Shown in pieces: positions 42,875-51,340 of a stretch of DNA of 64,000 nt. Location of the stretch: contig DATJAS010000006.1 of the NCBI GenBank assembly GCA_035516035.1, positions 10,981 through 74,980 on the forward strand. The letters run 5' to 3'. The translations under genes were made by a program, and so were the position numbers. A model generated the notes under the pieces. That model was not told the DNA's origin. It did no database searches and saw only the letters and a list, made by a program, of their open reading frames with translations. The stretch comes from Fen-1273 sp035516035 (GTDB taxonomy: Bacteria > Bacteroidota > Ignavibacteria > UBA10030 > UBA6906). Numbering within the stretch: the first letter of the stretch is position 1; the number at the start of each line of letters is the position of its first letter.

Positions 42875-43887
42875 GGGCGTGCAGGCTCCGCGATCACATT
42901 CCCGGTACCGAGCCTCTCCCGAGCCGGCGCGAGGCCGAGTGCGCGCGCCGCAAGGAGGACGCAGCTCCCCAGGAGCAGCGCGCCGGTCGCCACGTGGGCG
43001 GTCGCGACCTGGACCCCCTTCCCCGTCCAGACCGTGAGCGCGCCGAGGAGAATCTGCACCAGGACCAGCATGACCTCGACGATCGCCGGTTCCCGCAGAC
43101 TCCGCTCGGAGCGGTACGTCCTCAGGATGTGCACGCCGCAGGCGATCACCGCGGCTCCCGCCAGGAGCGCGCCGAGCCGGTGCGCGAAGTGGATCCAGAT
43201 CTGCGCGGCGCTCACCGGCGGCAGATCGTAATCCGTGCTCCGTTCCATGTTGACCCGGGCGAGCCCATCGGCGTCCGCCGGGGGGAGGAGCGCCCCGTAT
43301 GTGAGGGGGAAATCCGGGATTGCAAGGCCCGCATCGCTGTGGCGCATCCAGGCGCCGATGACGAGCTGGAGAAAGACGGCAGCCGCAGCGGCGAGGGCAA
43401 GCGCACGCGTCAGAGGCGCGACAGGGACCGGGAGCGCGGAACGCTCGAGCCACGTGCGCGACGTCACCAGTGCGATCAGTATCGTGAGAGAAAAGAAGGA
43501 CTGTGCGAGCGTCGCGTGCGCGACGGAAACCGGCGTCGGCAGCAGGTAGAGCACCGTCAGTCCCCCCAGCACCCCCTGGAGGATCACCGCCAGGAGCGCC
43601 GCCAGGGCGAGAAACCGGACCCACCGCCGCTCTTCCCGCCGCCAGGTCCAGGCGCAGAGGACGACCGTCAGGCAGCCGACGAGCGTCGCGACCATCCTGT
43701 GTCCGTGCTCGTAGAGAATCCCCCCCACCATCGGCGGCATCACCTGCCCGTACGAGAGGGGCCAGTCGGGAACGGCGAGCCCGGAACCCGTGCTCGTCAC
43801 CAGTCCCCCGGCGATCACCAGGAGGAATGTCGCGCAGGCGGTCGCCACGGCGAAGCGGTGAAGTCCCCTGTGGTACGTGCCGGTCAT
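42871..43887 (-). CDS. ctaA: Haem A synthase (COX15/CtaA)
   Basis: A 338-residue, eight-helix enzyme oxidising haem O to haem A. GGLVTSTGSGLAVPDWPLSYG (here shortened: GLAVPDWPLSYG near residue 37) is the family hallmark; YEHGHRMVATLVG and HATLAQSFF give the first pair of haem histidines, and a second copy appears as GLAIPDFPLTYG, HFAHRLGALLAG and TAHVATGALLL. It has both halves, as in proteobacterial and Bacillus types. The start at 43887 overlaps the coxB stop by 4 bases. With ctaB it shows that the oxidase is haem-A-containing. Confidence 0.95.
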   Translation of the reverse strand: MTGTYHRGLHRFAVATACATFLLVIAGGLVTSTGSGLAVPDWPLSYGQVMPPMVGGILYEHGHRMVATLVGCLTVVLCAWTWRREERRWVRFLALAALLAVILQGVLGGLTVLYLLPTPVSVAHATLAQSFFSLTILIALVTSRTWLERSALPVPVAPLTRALALAAAAAVFLQLVIGAWMRHSDAGLAIPDFPLTYGALLPPADADGLARVNMERSTDYDLPPVSAAQIWIHFAHRLGALLAGAAVIACGVHILRTYRSERSLREPAIVEVMLVLVQILLGALTVWTGKGVQVATAHVATGALLLGSCVLLAARALGLAPARERLGTGNVIAEPARP

Positions 43888-44831
43888 TGTGTGAGCTGTG
43901 CCTCCTGGTCCGCGACCCATGCCCTGTACTCCTCGGGCGTCTGGACCGTCACGAAGCCCCGCATCCGGTAGTGCCCGAGCCCGCAGAGCTGCGCGCAGGC
44001 GATCTCCGTCGGCGTGTCGGGGCCCAGCACGACTTCGCTCACGCCGGCGCCCTTGAGCGCCGGGAAGAGATCGTCGGTGAGCGGCGATCCCTTCGCCAGG
44101 ATCGTCTGACCGTCCTTCCCCGCGTAATCCGCCAGCGCCACGAACGTCGCGCACTCATCCGGCACATGCCCGGAGGCCACCGGGATTGCGCGCGCCAGCG
44201 CGTGCTGCACATCGGCGGTCGTCGCCGTCGGCGTGAACCAGACGCGGATCGACTGGCCGGGGACCGCGTCCTGTTTCACGCGGAAGAGGGGGAGATTGAA
44301 GCTGTGTATCACGTCCTTGGAGCTGAGATGAATGACGACCGGCTTCCCCACCGGCAGATTGAGCTGGTTGATCGTCACGATGTCGTCCTTCGCCGCCGGA
44401 TCGTTCCTGTCAAGTCCCAGCGGATTCTCGGGCGTGATCAGTGCGATATCCGTCCTGCCGAACACGCCGTCCGGCCCGGGGTAGTGCACGTTCCAGGCGA
44501 ATTGCTCCGCAACGATCCGGACGACCGTGGCGTCCGACTCCGGCGGGATATCATTGACGCGCATCGACCAGAGGGGGATCGCGAACCCGATCAGGAGAAC
44601 GGCCTCGACGACCGCCACGACCGCCTCGAGATAGCTGGAGGCGTGCGTCCGCACGCCGTGGTAGTCGGCTGCCCGGTTGCGCGAGCCCCGGAAGCGGAAG
44701 AGGACGTAGACAAAGTACGTCCCCCAGCCCGCGAAGAGCACGAGCATCAGCCAGTGGACGAGTATGATGATCCTGTCCACCAGCGGTCCCTGCGCCGAGG
44801 CGTCGAACGGAAGTCCCAGGAACTCACCCAT
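43884..44831 (-). CDS. coxB: Cytochrome c oxidase subunit II with an internal insertion
   Basis: 315 residues. Two membrane helices (about 18-46 and 70-90) are followed by the periplasmic CuA cupredoxin domain. Ligands: H176 (KDVIHSF) and the loop CAQLCGLGHYRM with C279, C283, H287 and M290. The CuA site is thus complete. Between TPTATT (200-205) and PTEIACA (274-280) lie about 70 residues where other subunits II have only a few; this stretch contains DECATFVALADYAGKDGQ and looks like an extra domain. There is no fused cytochrome c, so electrons must come from a separate carrier, perhaps the octahaem protein. Confidence 0.93.
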   Translation of the reverse strand: MGEFLGLPFDASAQGPLVDRIIILVHWLMLVLFAGWGTYFVYVLFRFRGSRNRAADYHGVRTHASSYLEAVVAVVEAVLLIGFAIPLWSMRVNDIPPESDATVVRIVAEQFAWNVHYPGPDGVFGRTDIALITPENPLGLDRNDPAAKDDIVTINQLNLPVGKPVVIHLSSKDVIHSFNLPLFRVKQDAVPGQSIRVWFTPTATTADVQHALARAIPVASGHVPDECATFVALADYAGKDGQTILAKGSPLTDDLFPALKGAGVSEVVLGPDTPTEIACAQLCGLGHYRMRGFVTVQTPEEYRAWVADQEAQLTQ

Positions 44832-45072
44832 GCGCGGCGGTCTCCTTTCCGGCGAGGAGCCGGGCTCTCCTGCGCAGACGGAGGAACATCGTTCCGAATG
44901 CCGCGAGCACGCCCCCGGTCACCCCGAGGAGGCTGATGATCGCCGCGGTCATCCCCTGCGTCGCGGAAGACCCCGGCTCGCCGTAGCAGACCGGGCAGGC
45001 CGCGGCGCCCGACGCCCAGGCACACAGGAGGAGGGCCAGGAGCGGCGCCCGGCGGAGCAGTTGCGGAGTCAT
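44824..45072 (-). CDS. Small exported/membrane protein with CPVC motif
   Basis: 82 residues, ATG at 45072 overlapping the upstream small gene (ATGA) and the coxB start by 8 bases. A signal sequence (about 1-25, ending ASGAAA) precedes CPVCYGEPGSSATQGM with C26 and C29, then one hydrophobic helix (about 43-64) and a basic tail. The CxxC just outside the membrane could bind copper or be a thiol-redox site. Position between oxidase subunits suggests an assembly or copper-handling factor. I recognise no named family. Confidence 0.7.
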   Translation of the reverse strand: MTPQLLRRAPLLALLLCAWASGAAACPVCYGEPGSSATQGMTAAIISLLGVTGGVLAAFGTMFLRLRRRARLLAGKETAAHG

Positions 45073-45275
45073 GGCGAATCGATCCCTTTCAGTTTTGAGC
45101 GAACCCTGATCCCGTACACGACCAGCGCAGCCGCCGCCGCGCACGCAGCCACGGCCGCGGCGAGCATGCCCGGCGATCCCCCGGCCACAAACGCATTGAC
45201 GGACCAGGCCGCGACGCCCAGCGCCAGGAGCACGGAGCACGCCACGAAGATCAGGTGGAATGTCCTGAGCGACAC
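45069..45275 (-). CDS. Small two-helix membrane protein in the oxidase operon
   Basis: 68 residues: MSLRTFHLIFVACSVLLALG begins a first hydrophobic helix, and AAVAACAAAAALVVYGIRV forms the second, with a basic tail RSKLKGID. No charged residue in the helices, no known domain. It lies one base after coxD and overlaps the CPVC gene by 4. It may be a small structural subunit of the oxidase. Confidence 0.7.
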   Translation of the reverse strand: MSLRTFHLIFVACSVLLALGVAAWSVNAFVAGGSPGMLAAAVAACAAAAALVVYGIRVRSKLKGIDSP

Positions 45276-45276
45276 G

Positions 45277-45576
45277 CTAGAGCCCCCGGTCGGCGAAGTG
45301 GGAGACCGGCAGGAACATCAGCGCCAGGAAGAAGATCGCCGTGAGTCCCAGCGCGGCGTAAATGAGCTTCTTTTCCGAGATCAGGTGCATGAAATACGCG
45401 GCCACGAGAGAACCTTTGACGGCGGCGATCGCGAGCGCGACCGCGATCGCCAGCGGCGGGTCGAGGTGAAACGTCGAAATGGTGACCGTGATGATCGTGA
45501 GCGCCATGAGCGCGACGAAGACGGTCACGTACACGCGAACCTGTTTCCTGACGCTCCCGGCGTTGGCAGTGTCCAT
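45277..45576 (-). CDS. coxD: Cytochrome c oxidase subunit IV family protein
   Basis: 99 residues, ATG at 45576 8 bases after coxC. Three membrane helices with YVTVFVALMALTIITVTIS, AAVKGSLVAAYFMHL and FFLALMFLPV. The K-x-S-L-V-A-x-Y-F-M-H phrase is the signature of the prokaryotic subunit IV/CyoD-like family, which stabilises the subunit I-III core. Confidence 0.88.
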   Translation of the reverse strand: MDTANAGSVRKQVRVYVTVFVALMALTIITVTISTFHLDPPLAIAVALAIAAVKGSLVAAYFMHLISEKKLIYAALGLTAIFFLALMFLPVSHFADRGL

Positions 45577-45584
45577 GCGGTCTC

Positions 45585-46175
45585 CTACAGGAGATAGAGA
45601 ACGGGAAAGAGGAAGATCCAGACCAGATCCACGAAGTGCCAGTAGAGGCCCGCCACCTCCACGCGGTTCGTGAACCGCGCAGGCTCGGCGCGCCACATCG
45701 CCGCACCGGGTCCGAGGAGGTAGCTGTTCACGATGATCCCCCCCACGATATGGAGCGCGTGGAGTCCCGTGAGGGTGAAGTAGATCGCCATGAACGTGCT
45801 CGTCGAGGGGGTGAGGCCGTGCTCGAACTTGGCGGCGTACTCGAAGCCCTTGATGACCAGGAAGACGCAGGCCAGCGCGACGGTGGATCCCATGTAGATC
45901 CGGAAGCGCCCGAGCGATCCCGTCGCGATCGAGGCCCACGCCATCACCATCGTGACGCTCGAGGTGATCAGGACGATCGTGTTCACGGTGGCCAGGGGAA
46001 TGTTCAGGTGCTCGTAGCCGTGCGGCCACGTCGTCGCGCCCACGCGCAGCAGCACGTAGGAGGAGAAGAGCGCCCCGAAGAGCATCACCTCGGAAGCCAG
46101 GAAGAGCCAGATCCCCAGTTTTGCGTTGTAGAGGCCGGTGTCCGGCCGGGGGTCGACGGTGTAGGGAATCTCCAT
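45585..46175 (-). CDS. coxC: Cytochrome c oxidase subunit III
   Basis: 196 residues, five membrane helices. LGIWLFLASEVMLFGALFSSY (25-44 region), EHGLTPSTSTFMAIYFTLTG and LHALHIVGGIIV with VEVAGLYWHFVDLVWIFLFP at the end are the subunit III hallmarks. This short form lacks the two N-terminal helices of the mitochondrial protein, as usual in bacteria. It ends 8 bases before coxD and starts 2 bases after coxA. Confidence 0.95.
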   Translation of the reverse strand: MEIPYTVDPRPDTGLYNAKLGIWLFLASEVMLFGALFSSYVLLRVGATTWPHGYEHLNIPLATVNTIVLITSSVTMVMAWASIATGSLGRFRIYMGSTVALACVFLVIKGFEYAAKFEHGLTPSTSTFMAIYFTLTGLHALHIVGGIIVNSYLLGPGAAMWRAEPARFTNRVEVAGLYWHFVDLVWIFLFPVLYLL

Positions 46176-46177
46176 GG

Positions 46178-47941
46178 TCAGTGCGCCTCCGCCGGTGCGT
46201 TTTGCGGGACGAAATCACGTCCGTTGCCGGGCACGCTGTACTCGTAGGGGCCCCGGTGCACCTCGGGCACCGCGCTGAAATTGCCGTGGGCCACGGGGGG
46301 AGAGGACGTTGCCGCCCACTCGAGCGTCGTCGCCTCCCAGTGATTGGCCGCCACGGGCGCTCCCCTGCGCATGCTCCAGAAGAAATTGACGATGAACGGG
46401 ATCTGCGCGAGCCCCAGGCACCAGGCGGCGATCGACATGAACGTGTTCAGGTGGAGCACCCCCTGCGCGTGCGCGTACTGGGCTCCCCCGTCATAGAGGC
46501 GGCGCGAGACGCCCGCGAGGCCCTGGATGAACATCGGCATGAACACGCAGTTGAGAAACGTGAACGAGAGCCAGAAGTGTATCTTGCCCAGCAGGTCGTT
46601 CATTTTCCGCCCCGTCACCTTCGGGAACCAGTAGTAGACGCCGCCGAAGAGGGCCAGCAGCGTTCCCGGCGCGACGACGTAGTGAAAGTGCCCGATGACG
46701 TAGTACGTGTCGTGCAGGTGGATGTCGGAAGGGGCGAGCCCCAGGGGGAGCCCGGTGAGTCCGCCGATGCCGAACATCGGCAGGAACGCCAGCGCGAAGA
46801 GCATCGGCGTCGTGAACCGGATCGACCCTCCCCACAGCGACAGGAACAGGGCCGTCAATATGATGATCGAGGGAACGGAAATGATCATCGTCGTCGCCTG
46901 GAAAAACGAGCTGATGGCCGTGCCCATGCCGGTGAGAAACATGTGGTGCGCCCAGACGATGAACGACATGAACCCGAGGAACACCGTGGCGTACACCATC
47001 GAGCGGTATCCCCAGAGGGGCTTGCGCGTGTTGTTGGCGATGATCTCCGCGACGATCCCCATGGCGGGGAGGATCAGCACGTACACCTCGGGGTGGGCCA
47101 GGAACCAGAACAGGTGCTGCCACAGGAGGGGGTTGCCGCCCCCCGAATTTGCCAGGGCCTGCCCGCTCACCACGAGCCCGCTCGGCATGAAGAAGCTCGT
47201 TCCGGCCAGGCGGTCCATCAGCTGCAGGACCCCCGCCGCCTCCAGCGGCGGGAAGGCGAGCAGGAGGAGGAACGACGTTACGAGCTGTGCCCAGACGAAA
47301 AACGGGAGCCGCATGAAGGAGAGTCCCTTCGCCCGCAGCTGGAAGATCGTCGTGATGAAATTGACGCTCCCCAGGAGCGAGGACGTGATCAGGCAGATCA
47401 TCCCGAAGAGCCACACCGTCTGCCCGGTCGTGGCGATGACGGAGAGGGGCGCGTAGGAGGTCCATCCGGATGCGGCGGAGCCGCCCGGGAGGAAGAAACT
47501 GGAGAGCATCGTGAGCCCTCCCGCGGCGTAGACCCAGTAGCTCATCATGTTGAGCTTCGGAAACGCCATGTCGGGCGCCCCGATCTGCAGGGGCATCACG
47601 TAGTTGCCGAACGCGCCCACGGCCAGCGGTACCACGCCCAGGAACACCATGATCGTCCCGTGCATGGCGCCGAGCTGGTTGTAGAACTCCGGCAGCATGA
47701 TCCCGTCGGGCGCGCGGGAGTCGCCGAGCAGGCCGCCGATCAGGGGAATCGCCTGGCCGGGGTATGCGAGCTGCCAGCGCATGATCATCATCAGCGTGAA
47801 CCCGAACAGGAGGAACAGGAGCGCCGTGATCCCGTACTGGACGCCGATGGTCTTGTGGTCCTGCGAAAACACGTACGTGCGCCAGAAGCCGTGGCCACTC
47901 CCGTGGTCCGCCGCGTGCGCGTGCGCCGCCGGTGCGCTCAC
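46178..47941 (-). CDS. coxA: Cytochrome c oxidase subunit I
   Basis: 587 residues, GTG start, twelve membrane helices. MHGTIMVFLG has the low-spin haem histidine, AHPEVYVLILPAMG carries CuB His and the HPEV glutamate with the Tyr of the crosslink (A-type D-channel end), WAHHMFLTG the two further CuB histidines, and HDTYYVIGHFHYV the haem a/a3 pair. PEV glutamate and the lack of the B/C-type features place it in the A family (aa3 type). A histidine-rich start (APAAHAHAADHGSGHG) may hold metal. It lies between the cupredoxin-like gene and coxC. Confidence 0.97.
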   Translation of the reverse strand: MSAPAAHAHAADHGSGHGFWRTYVFSQDHKTIGVQYGITALLFLLFGFTLMMIMRWQLAYPGQAIPLIGGLLGDSRAPDGIMLPEFYNQLGAMHGTIMVFLGVVPLAVGAFGNYVMPLQIGAPDMAFPKLNMMSYWVYAAGGLTMLSSFFLPGGSAASGWTSYAPLSVIATTGQTVWLFGMICLITSSLLGSVNFITTIFQLRAKGLSFMRLPFFVWAQLVTSFLLLLAFPPLEAAGVLQLMDRLAGTSFFMPSGLVVSGQALANSGGGNPLLWQHLFWFLAHPEVYVLILPAMGIVAEIIANNTRKPLWGYRSMVYATVFLGFMSFIVWAHHMFLTGMGTAISSFFQATTMIISVPSIIILTALFLSLWGGSIRFTTPMLFALAFLPMFGIGGLTGLPLGLAPSDIHLHDTYYVIGHFHYVVAPGTLLALFGGVYYWFPKVTGRKMNDLLGKIHFWLSFTFLNCVFMPMFIQGLAGVSRRLYDGGAQYAHAQGVLHLNTFMSIAAWCLGLAQIPFIVNFFWSMRRGAPVAANHWEATTLEWAATSSPPVAHGNFSAVPEVHRGPYEYSVPGNGRDFVPQNAPAEAH

Positions 47942-47975
47942 CTGGATGTGCCCTTTCGCGTGTGTGAACGGTCCA

Positions 47976-48671
47976 TTACTTCCCCTGGTACGTAAAGTCC
48001 GCCGCGGCGGTGCCGCTGGCGGCGACCTTCACCTTCATCGTCTGCGTGCCGTACTTTTCCTGCCATGTCTCGATCGTGTACTCTCCCGCCGGGAGGTTCT
48101 TCAGGTGGAACGTCCCGTCGTTGCCCGTGACCGCGAAGAAGGGATGGCTGAAGACGCCGATGTACGCCCCCATCCATGTGTGCACCTCGCACTTCACCTT
48201 GAAGACCTCGGGCTTGTCGAACTTCTTCGCCAGGCGCATCCCCTGTTTCGGCTGGGCGACGTTAAACTGCGGATTGTCCTTCGAGAGTGAATGGACGTTG
48301 TGGAGCGTGGGGTCCGAGTTGACCACGTCGAGTTCCTGCCCCGTCTGGATCCCCACGACGTGCGGATCGTACTGGCAGCCCTTCTGGTCGAATTCGATCT
48401 TTGCCGCCGGTGGATCGAACTTCCGGCTCCCGAGCCCCTCCTTCACGTAGACCAGCACGTTCCTGAGCGTCCCGTTCGGGTTCACCACCACTTCCTCGCC
48501 GAAGACGGGGGTCTTGTGCTGCTTGACGCATACGGGGTCGGCGTTCATCATGATGCGCGCCGGCTTGGGCGCGCTCCCCGTGAATGACACCTTGCCGGCC
48601 ACATCGCCGGCCGCCGCAGTGCAGGCGCACGCAATGATCAGCGCGCAGATGGCTCCGCTCGCGTACTTCAT
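47976..48671 (-). CDS. Exported cupredoxin-like protein with carboxypeptidase regulatory domain
   Basis: 231 residues with a signal peptide (1-21, ACACTAAAG). A central beta-rich part contains NSDPTLHNVHSL (H124, H127) and CEVHTWMGAY (C161, H164, M167), arranged as the His...Cys-x2-His-x2-Met copper site of cupredoxins. It is followed by a carboxypeptidase-regulatory-like repeat (GNDGTFHLKNLPAGEYTIETW). The residues are there for a type 1 or CuA-like centre, but binding is inferred. It lies between the octahaem cytochrome and coxA, so it may pass electrons to the oxidase or deliver copper for its assembly. Confidence 0.75.
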   Translation of the reverse strand: MKYASGAICALIIACACTAAAGDVAGKVSFTGSAPKPARIMMNADPVCVKQHKTPVFGEEVVVNPNGTLRNVLVYVKEGLGSRKFDPPAAKIEFDQKGCQYDPHVVGIQTGQELDVVNSDPTLHNVHSLSKDNPQFNVAQPKQGMRLAKKFDKPEVFKVKCEVHTWMGAYIGVFSHPFFAVTGNDGTFHLKNLPAGEYTIETWQEKYGTQTMKVKVAASGTAAADFTYQGK

Positions 48672-48714
48672 TCCTGGACTTCCTCCCGGTTAATGGTTGT
48701 TATGGATGCAACAC

Positions 48715-51339
48715 TCATTGTGCGGCCACGACCGGCCGCGCCGGCCTGCCGATCGAAATCACGTAGTCGCGGATCGCCGTCTCCTGCTTCCGGGCGTCTC
48801 CCCCCAGCACGTCGGGGAGCGCGGACTGACCGTCGGGGAAGAACGTCGGCATGCGGGTCCCCTCCTGGAGCTTGTTCGGGTCGGCCAGCCACTCGATGAT
48901 CCACTCGGGCTTCAGGCGGTCGCGTGCCTTCGTCAGGTCGGGCGCCAGGTCCGCCGTCGATCCCGAGCCGGGAGGCGGGGCGTTCCCGACCGGGTGGCAC
49001 TTGATGCACTGGAATTCGTTGAAAATCGTCTTCCCCACCGGGAGGAGCGCCGGGTCGGGGCGGAACGCCGCGTAGTCCCTCACCTCCAGCTCCTGGTTGC
49101 TCAGCGCGAGGAAGTACTTCGTGAGCGAGGAAATCTCCTCATCCGTCAGTGAGAACGTCGGCATCCGGACTTTCAGCCAGGGCCTGATCCGGTCCGGCGC
49201 GCCCGTCGTGGAGGGGCTCGTGAGGAAATCGCGCAGCCACGGCTCCTGCACCTTCTTCCCCTCCCCCGTGATGATCGGGGGGAGGAACGCCGGGTCGTCG
49301 ATCACCGCGCTGATGAACCGCCCCTCCCCCTCGAGCTGGTGGCACTGCCGGCAGTTGTAGCGGTACGCGATGCGGCGTCCCGCCTCGATCTCCTGGAGCC
49401 GGGCGTCGAACCTCTTCACGTACCTGGGGTCGGGCACGTCCTTCGTCTCGGAGAGGAGGAAGAGCGAAATCTTCGCGATTTCGCTGTCGCTGAACGCGAA
49501 CACAGGCATTTTCTGGACGATCCTGTCCGTCTGGAACACGCGCGAGTCGCGGAGCTTGTTCTTCACCCAGTCGTGCCACGTGTGGGGCACGTGGGTGTCC
49601 CCGAAATCCATCTCTTCCACGCGCTTGCGCCCGAAATTGGAGAGCGACACGGACACCCGGCTCTCCTTCTCCATCCCGGGGATGAGGTGGCAGCCTGCGC
49701 AGCCGTACTCCTTGATGACGGCCTCCCCGCGAGCGATGCGCTCCGGGGAGGTCACGTCGATCGCCTCCGGGAGGAACGTCCGGTCGTCTTTCAGCGTCAC
49801 GAGGTACGCCGTCACGTCGCGCGCCTCCCCCTCCGTCAGCCGCAGGTTCGGCATCTTCGTCGTCGGGTTGTAGTGCCGGGGATTCCTCACCCAGTCGAAG
49901 ATCCAGTCCGGGCGCGCCTTGCTCCCCACGCGCGTCAGCTCGGGAGCGATGTCATAACTGGTGCCCCGCGCCGCGCGGACGTTCGCCTGGTCGCCGATCG
50001 CGTGGCAGCCCAGGCACCCGACGGACTCGACGATTCCCTTCCCCTTCGCCGCGTCCCCCCCGGGAAACTTCCCGGCGAGCCGGAAGCTGTCGCGCGGCGC
50101 CAGGCTGACGAGATACGCCGTCACCGCGGAGGCCTGTTCGTCGGTGAACCGGAAGTTCGGCATACGCGTGTGCGCGTTGTATTCCTTCGGGTTCTTCACC
50201 CAGCGCTCGATCCAGGCGGGGTCCGTCTTGTAGGCGATGCGCGCAAGCTCAGGGCCGATCCGCTGGAGGTCGGTGTACCCCTTGATCTCGTGGCAGCCGA
50301 AGCAGCCCGACTCGATGATCAGCCGGCGCGAGTCGGAGAAGACGGGCGCCCCCTCCAGGTGACTCTCATTTTCATGACACGCGGTGCACGACGCCCAGAC
50401 GTCGATCCCCTCCAGCATGGGATTCTCCCAGTAGGGGTCGCCGCTCCCGTGCGCGGTGGCCGCCGTAAGCGCGGGTCCCTGTCCCCGGTGACAGGGCGTG
50501 CAGCCGATGACGTCGGGCTTGTGGAGCGACAGGAGCTCCGGGAGCGGATGCCTGGTAAACGGCTCGGGGGCGCTGTCCATCACCTCTTCGTTCCACCCGA
50601 GGTGGCATGTCTGGCAGCGGTCGATGCGCGCCTTCGGGTCGTTGAAGGGGTTCTTGTCGTAGTCGTCCAGCATCACCTGCCGGATTTCGATCGGCGCGGT
50701 GCGCGCCTTCTTCACCTTCGCGTCCCACTTGTCGACCTTCTTCAGGAGGTCCGTGATCGCGTTCTGGGGCCTGCGGACCGCCTGGCGGTACCTGTTCACC
50801 GCCCCCATGAGCGTGTCGCGCTCCCGTTCCAGGCGCGCGATCACCGCCTGGTGCGCCGCCGTTTCGGCCTCGTCGGCCGCCAGGCGGGATTTCTCCTTCA
50901 GGTCCTCCTCCCCTTCATGGAGCGACTTCTTATAAAAGTAGTACGCCTCGTCGCCGCGGCTCTTGGCGAACTGGAAGCGCCGGTTCTCCCGGGCGAGCGA
51001 ATCGAGGACCTCGTCCACGCGCGAGAGCGCGGCGCGGTACGCGGGTCCGGCGATCGAGTCTTCCGCGGCCGCAAGCTCGGCGGAACGGTCGGCGAGCGCC
51101 GAGGAATCCATTTCAGCGGCCGCCTGGTTCTCCTGCTCCTGCATCTTCGCCGCGGCGAGGTCCTGGTAGGCCCGCTGCACGTCCTTCCAGGGCCGCCGGG
51201 TGATCACCTCGTCGACGACCGCCCACATCGTGCCCAGGAAGAGGAACCCGGCGAACAGGATGTAGAGTGTGCTGTAGTCGCGCTCTTCGATCGGGCGCGC
51301 ACCGCGCTTTCGGAACACGCGTGTTTCCCTTTCGTCCAC
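48715..51339 (-). CDS. Membrane-anchored octahaem cytochrome c
   Basis: An 874-residue protein with eight CxxCH haem-binding motifs: CQTCH (241), CTPCH (279), CTACH (317), CFGCH (342), CLGCH (438), CAGCH (542), CRQCH (about 655) and CIKCH (about 790). One membrane helix lies at 23-43 and a Glu/Ala/Arg-rich coiled coil about 50-200. The first four haems are close together (tetrahaem-like); the last four sit in cytochrome-c-like units with MP-x-F distal-methionine motifs (MPNFR, MPNLRL, MPVFA, MPTF). It replaces the cytochrome c1 of the bc complex and is placed to wire it to coxB. Start at 51339 follows one base after the cytochrome b C-terminal gene. Confidence 0.93.
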   Translation of the reverse strand: MDERETRVFRKRGARPIEERDYSTLYILFAGFLFLGTMWAVVDEVITRRPWKDVQRAYQDLAAAKMQEQENQAAAEMDSSALADRSAELAAAEDSIAGPAYRAALSRVDEVLDSLARENRRFQFAKSRGDEAYYFYKKSLHEGEEDLKEKSRLAADEAETAAHQAVIARLERERDTLMGAVNRYRQAVRRPQNAITDLLKKVDKWDAKVKKARTAPIEIRQVMLDDYDKNPFNDPKARIDRCQTCHLGWNEEVMDSAPEPFTRHPLPELLSLHKPDVIGCTPCHRGQGPALTAATAHGSGDPYWENPMLEGIDVWASCTACHENESHLEGAPVFSDSRRLIIESGCFGCHEIKGYTDLQRIGPELARIAYKTDPAWIERWVKNPKEYNAHTRMPNFRFTDEQASAVTAYLVSLAPRDSFRLAGKFPGGDAAKGKGIVESVGCLGCHAIGDQANVRAARGTSYDIAPELTRVGSKARPDWIFDWVRNPRHYNPTTKMPNLRLTEGEARDVTAYLVTLKDDRTFLPEAIDVTSPERIARGEAVIKEYGCAGCHLIPGMEKESRVSVSLSNFGRKRVEEMDFGDTHVPHTWHDWVKNKLRDSRVFQTDRIVQKMPVFAFSDSEIAKISLFLLSETKDVPDPRYVKRFDARLQEIEAGRRIAYRYNCRQCHQLEGEGRFISAVIDDPAFLPPIITGEGKKVQEPWLRDFLTSPSTTGAPDRIRPWLKVRMPTFSLTDEEISSLTKYFLALSNQELEVRDYAAFRPDPALLPVGKTIFNEFQCIKCHPVGNAPPPGSGSTADLAPDLTKARDRLKPEWIIEWLADPNKLQEGTRMPTFFPDGQSALPDVLGGDARKQETAIRDYVISIGRPARPVVAAQ

Positions 51340-51340
51340 G

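Noticed and set aside
46121..47995. A 624-residue open frame on the plus strand opposite coxA
   Set aside because: It is rich in Arg, His, Glu and Pro, has no domain, and mirrors a clear oxidase gene; high G+C keeps antisense frames open.
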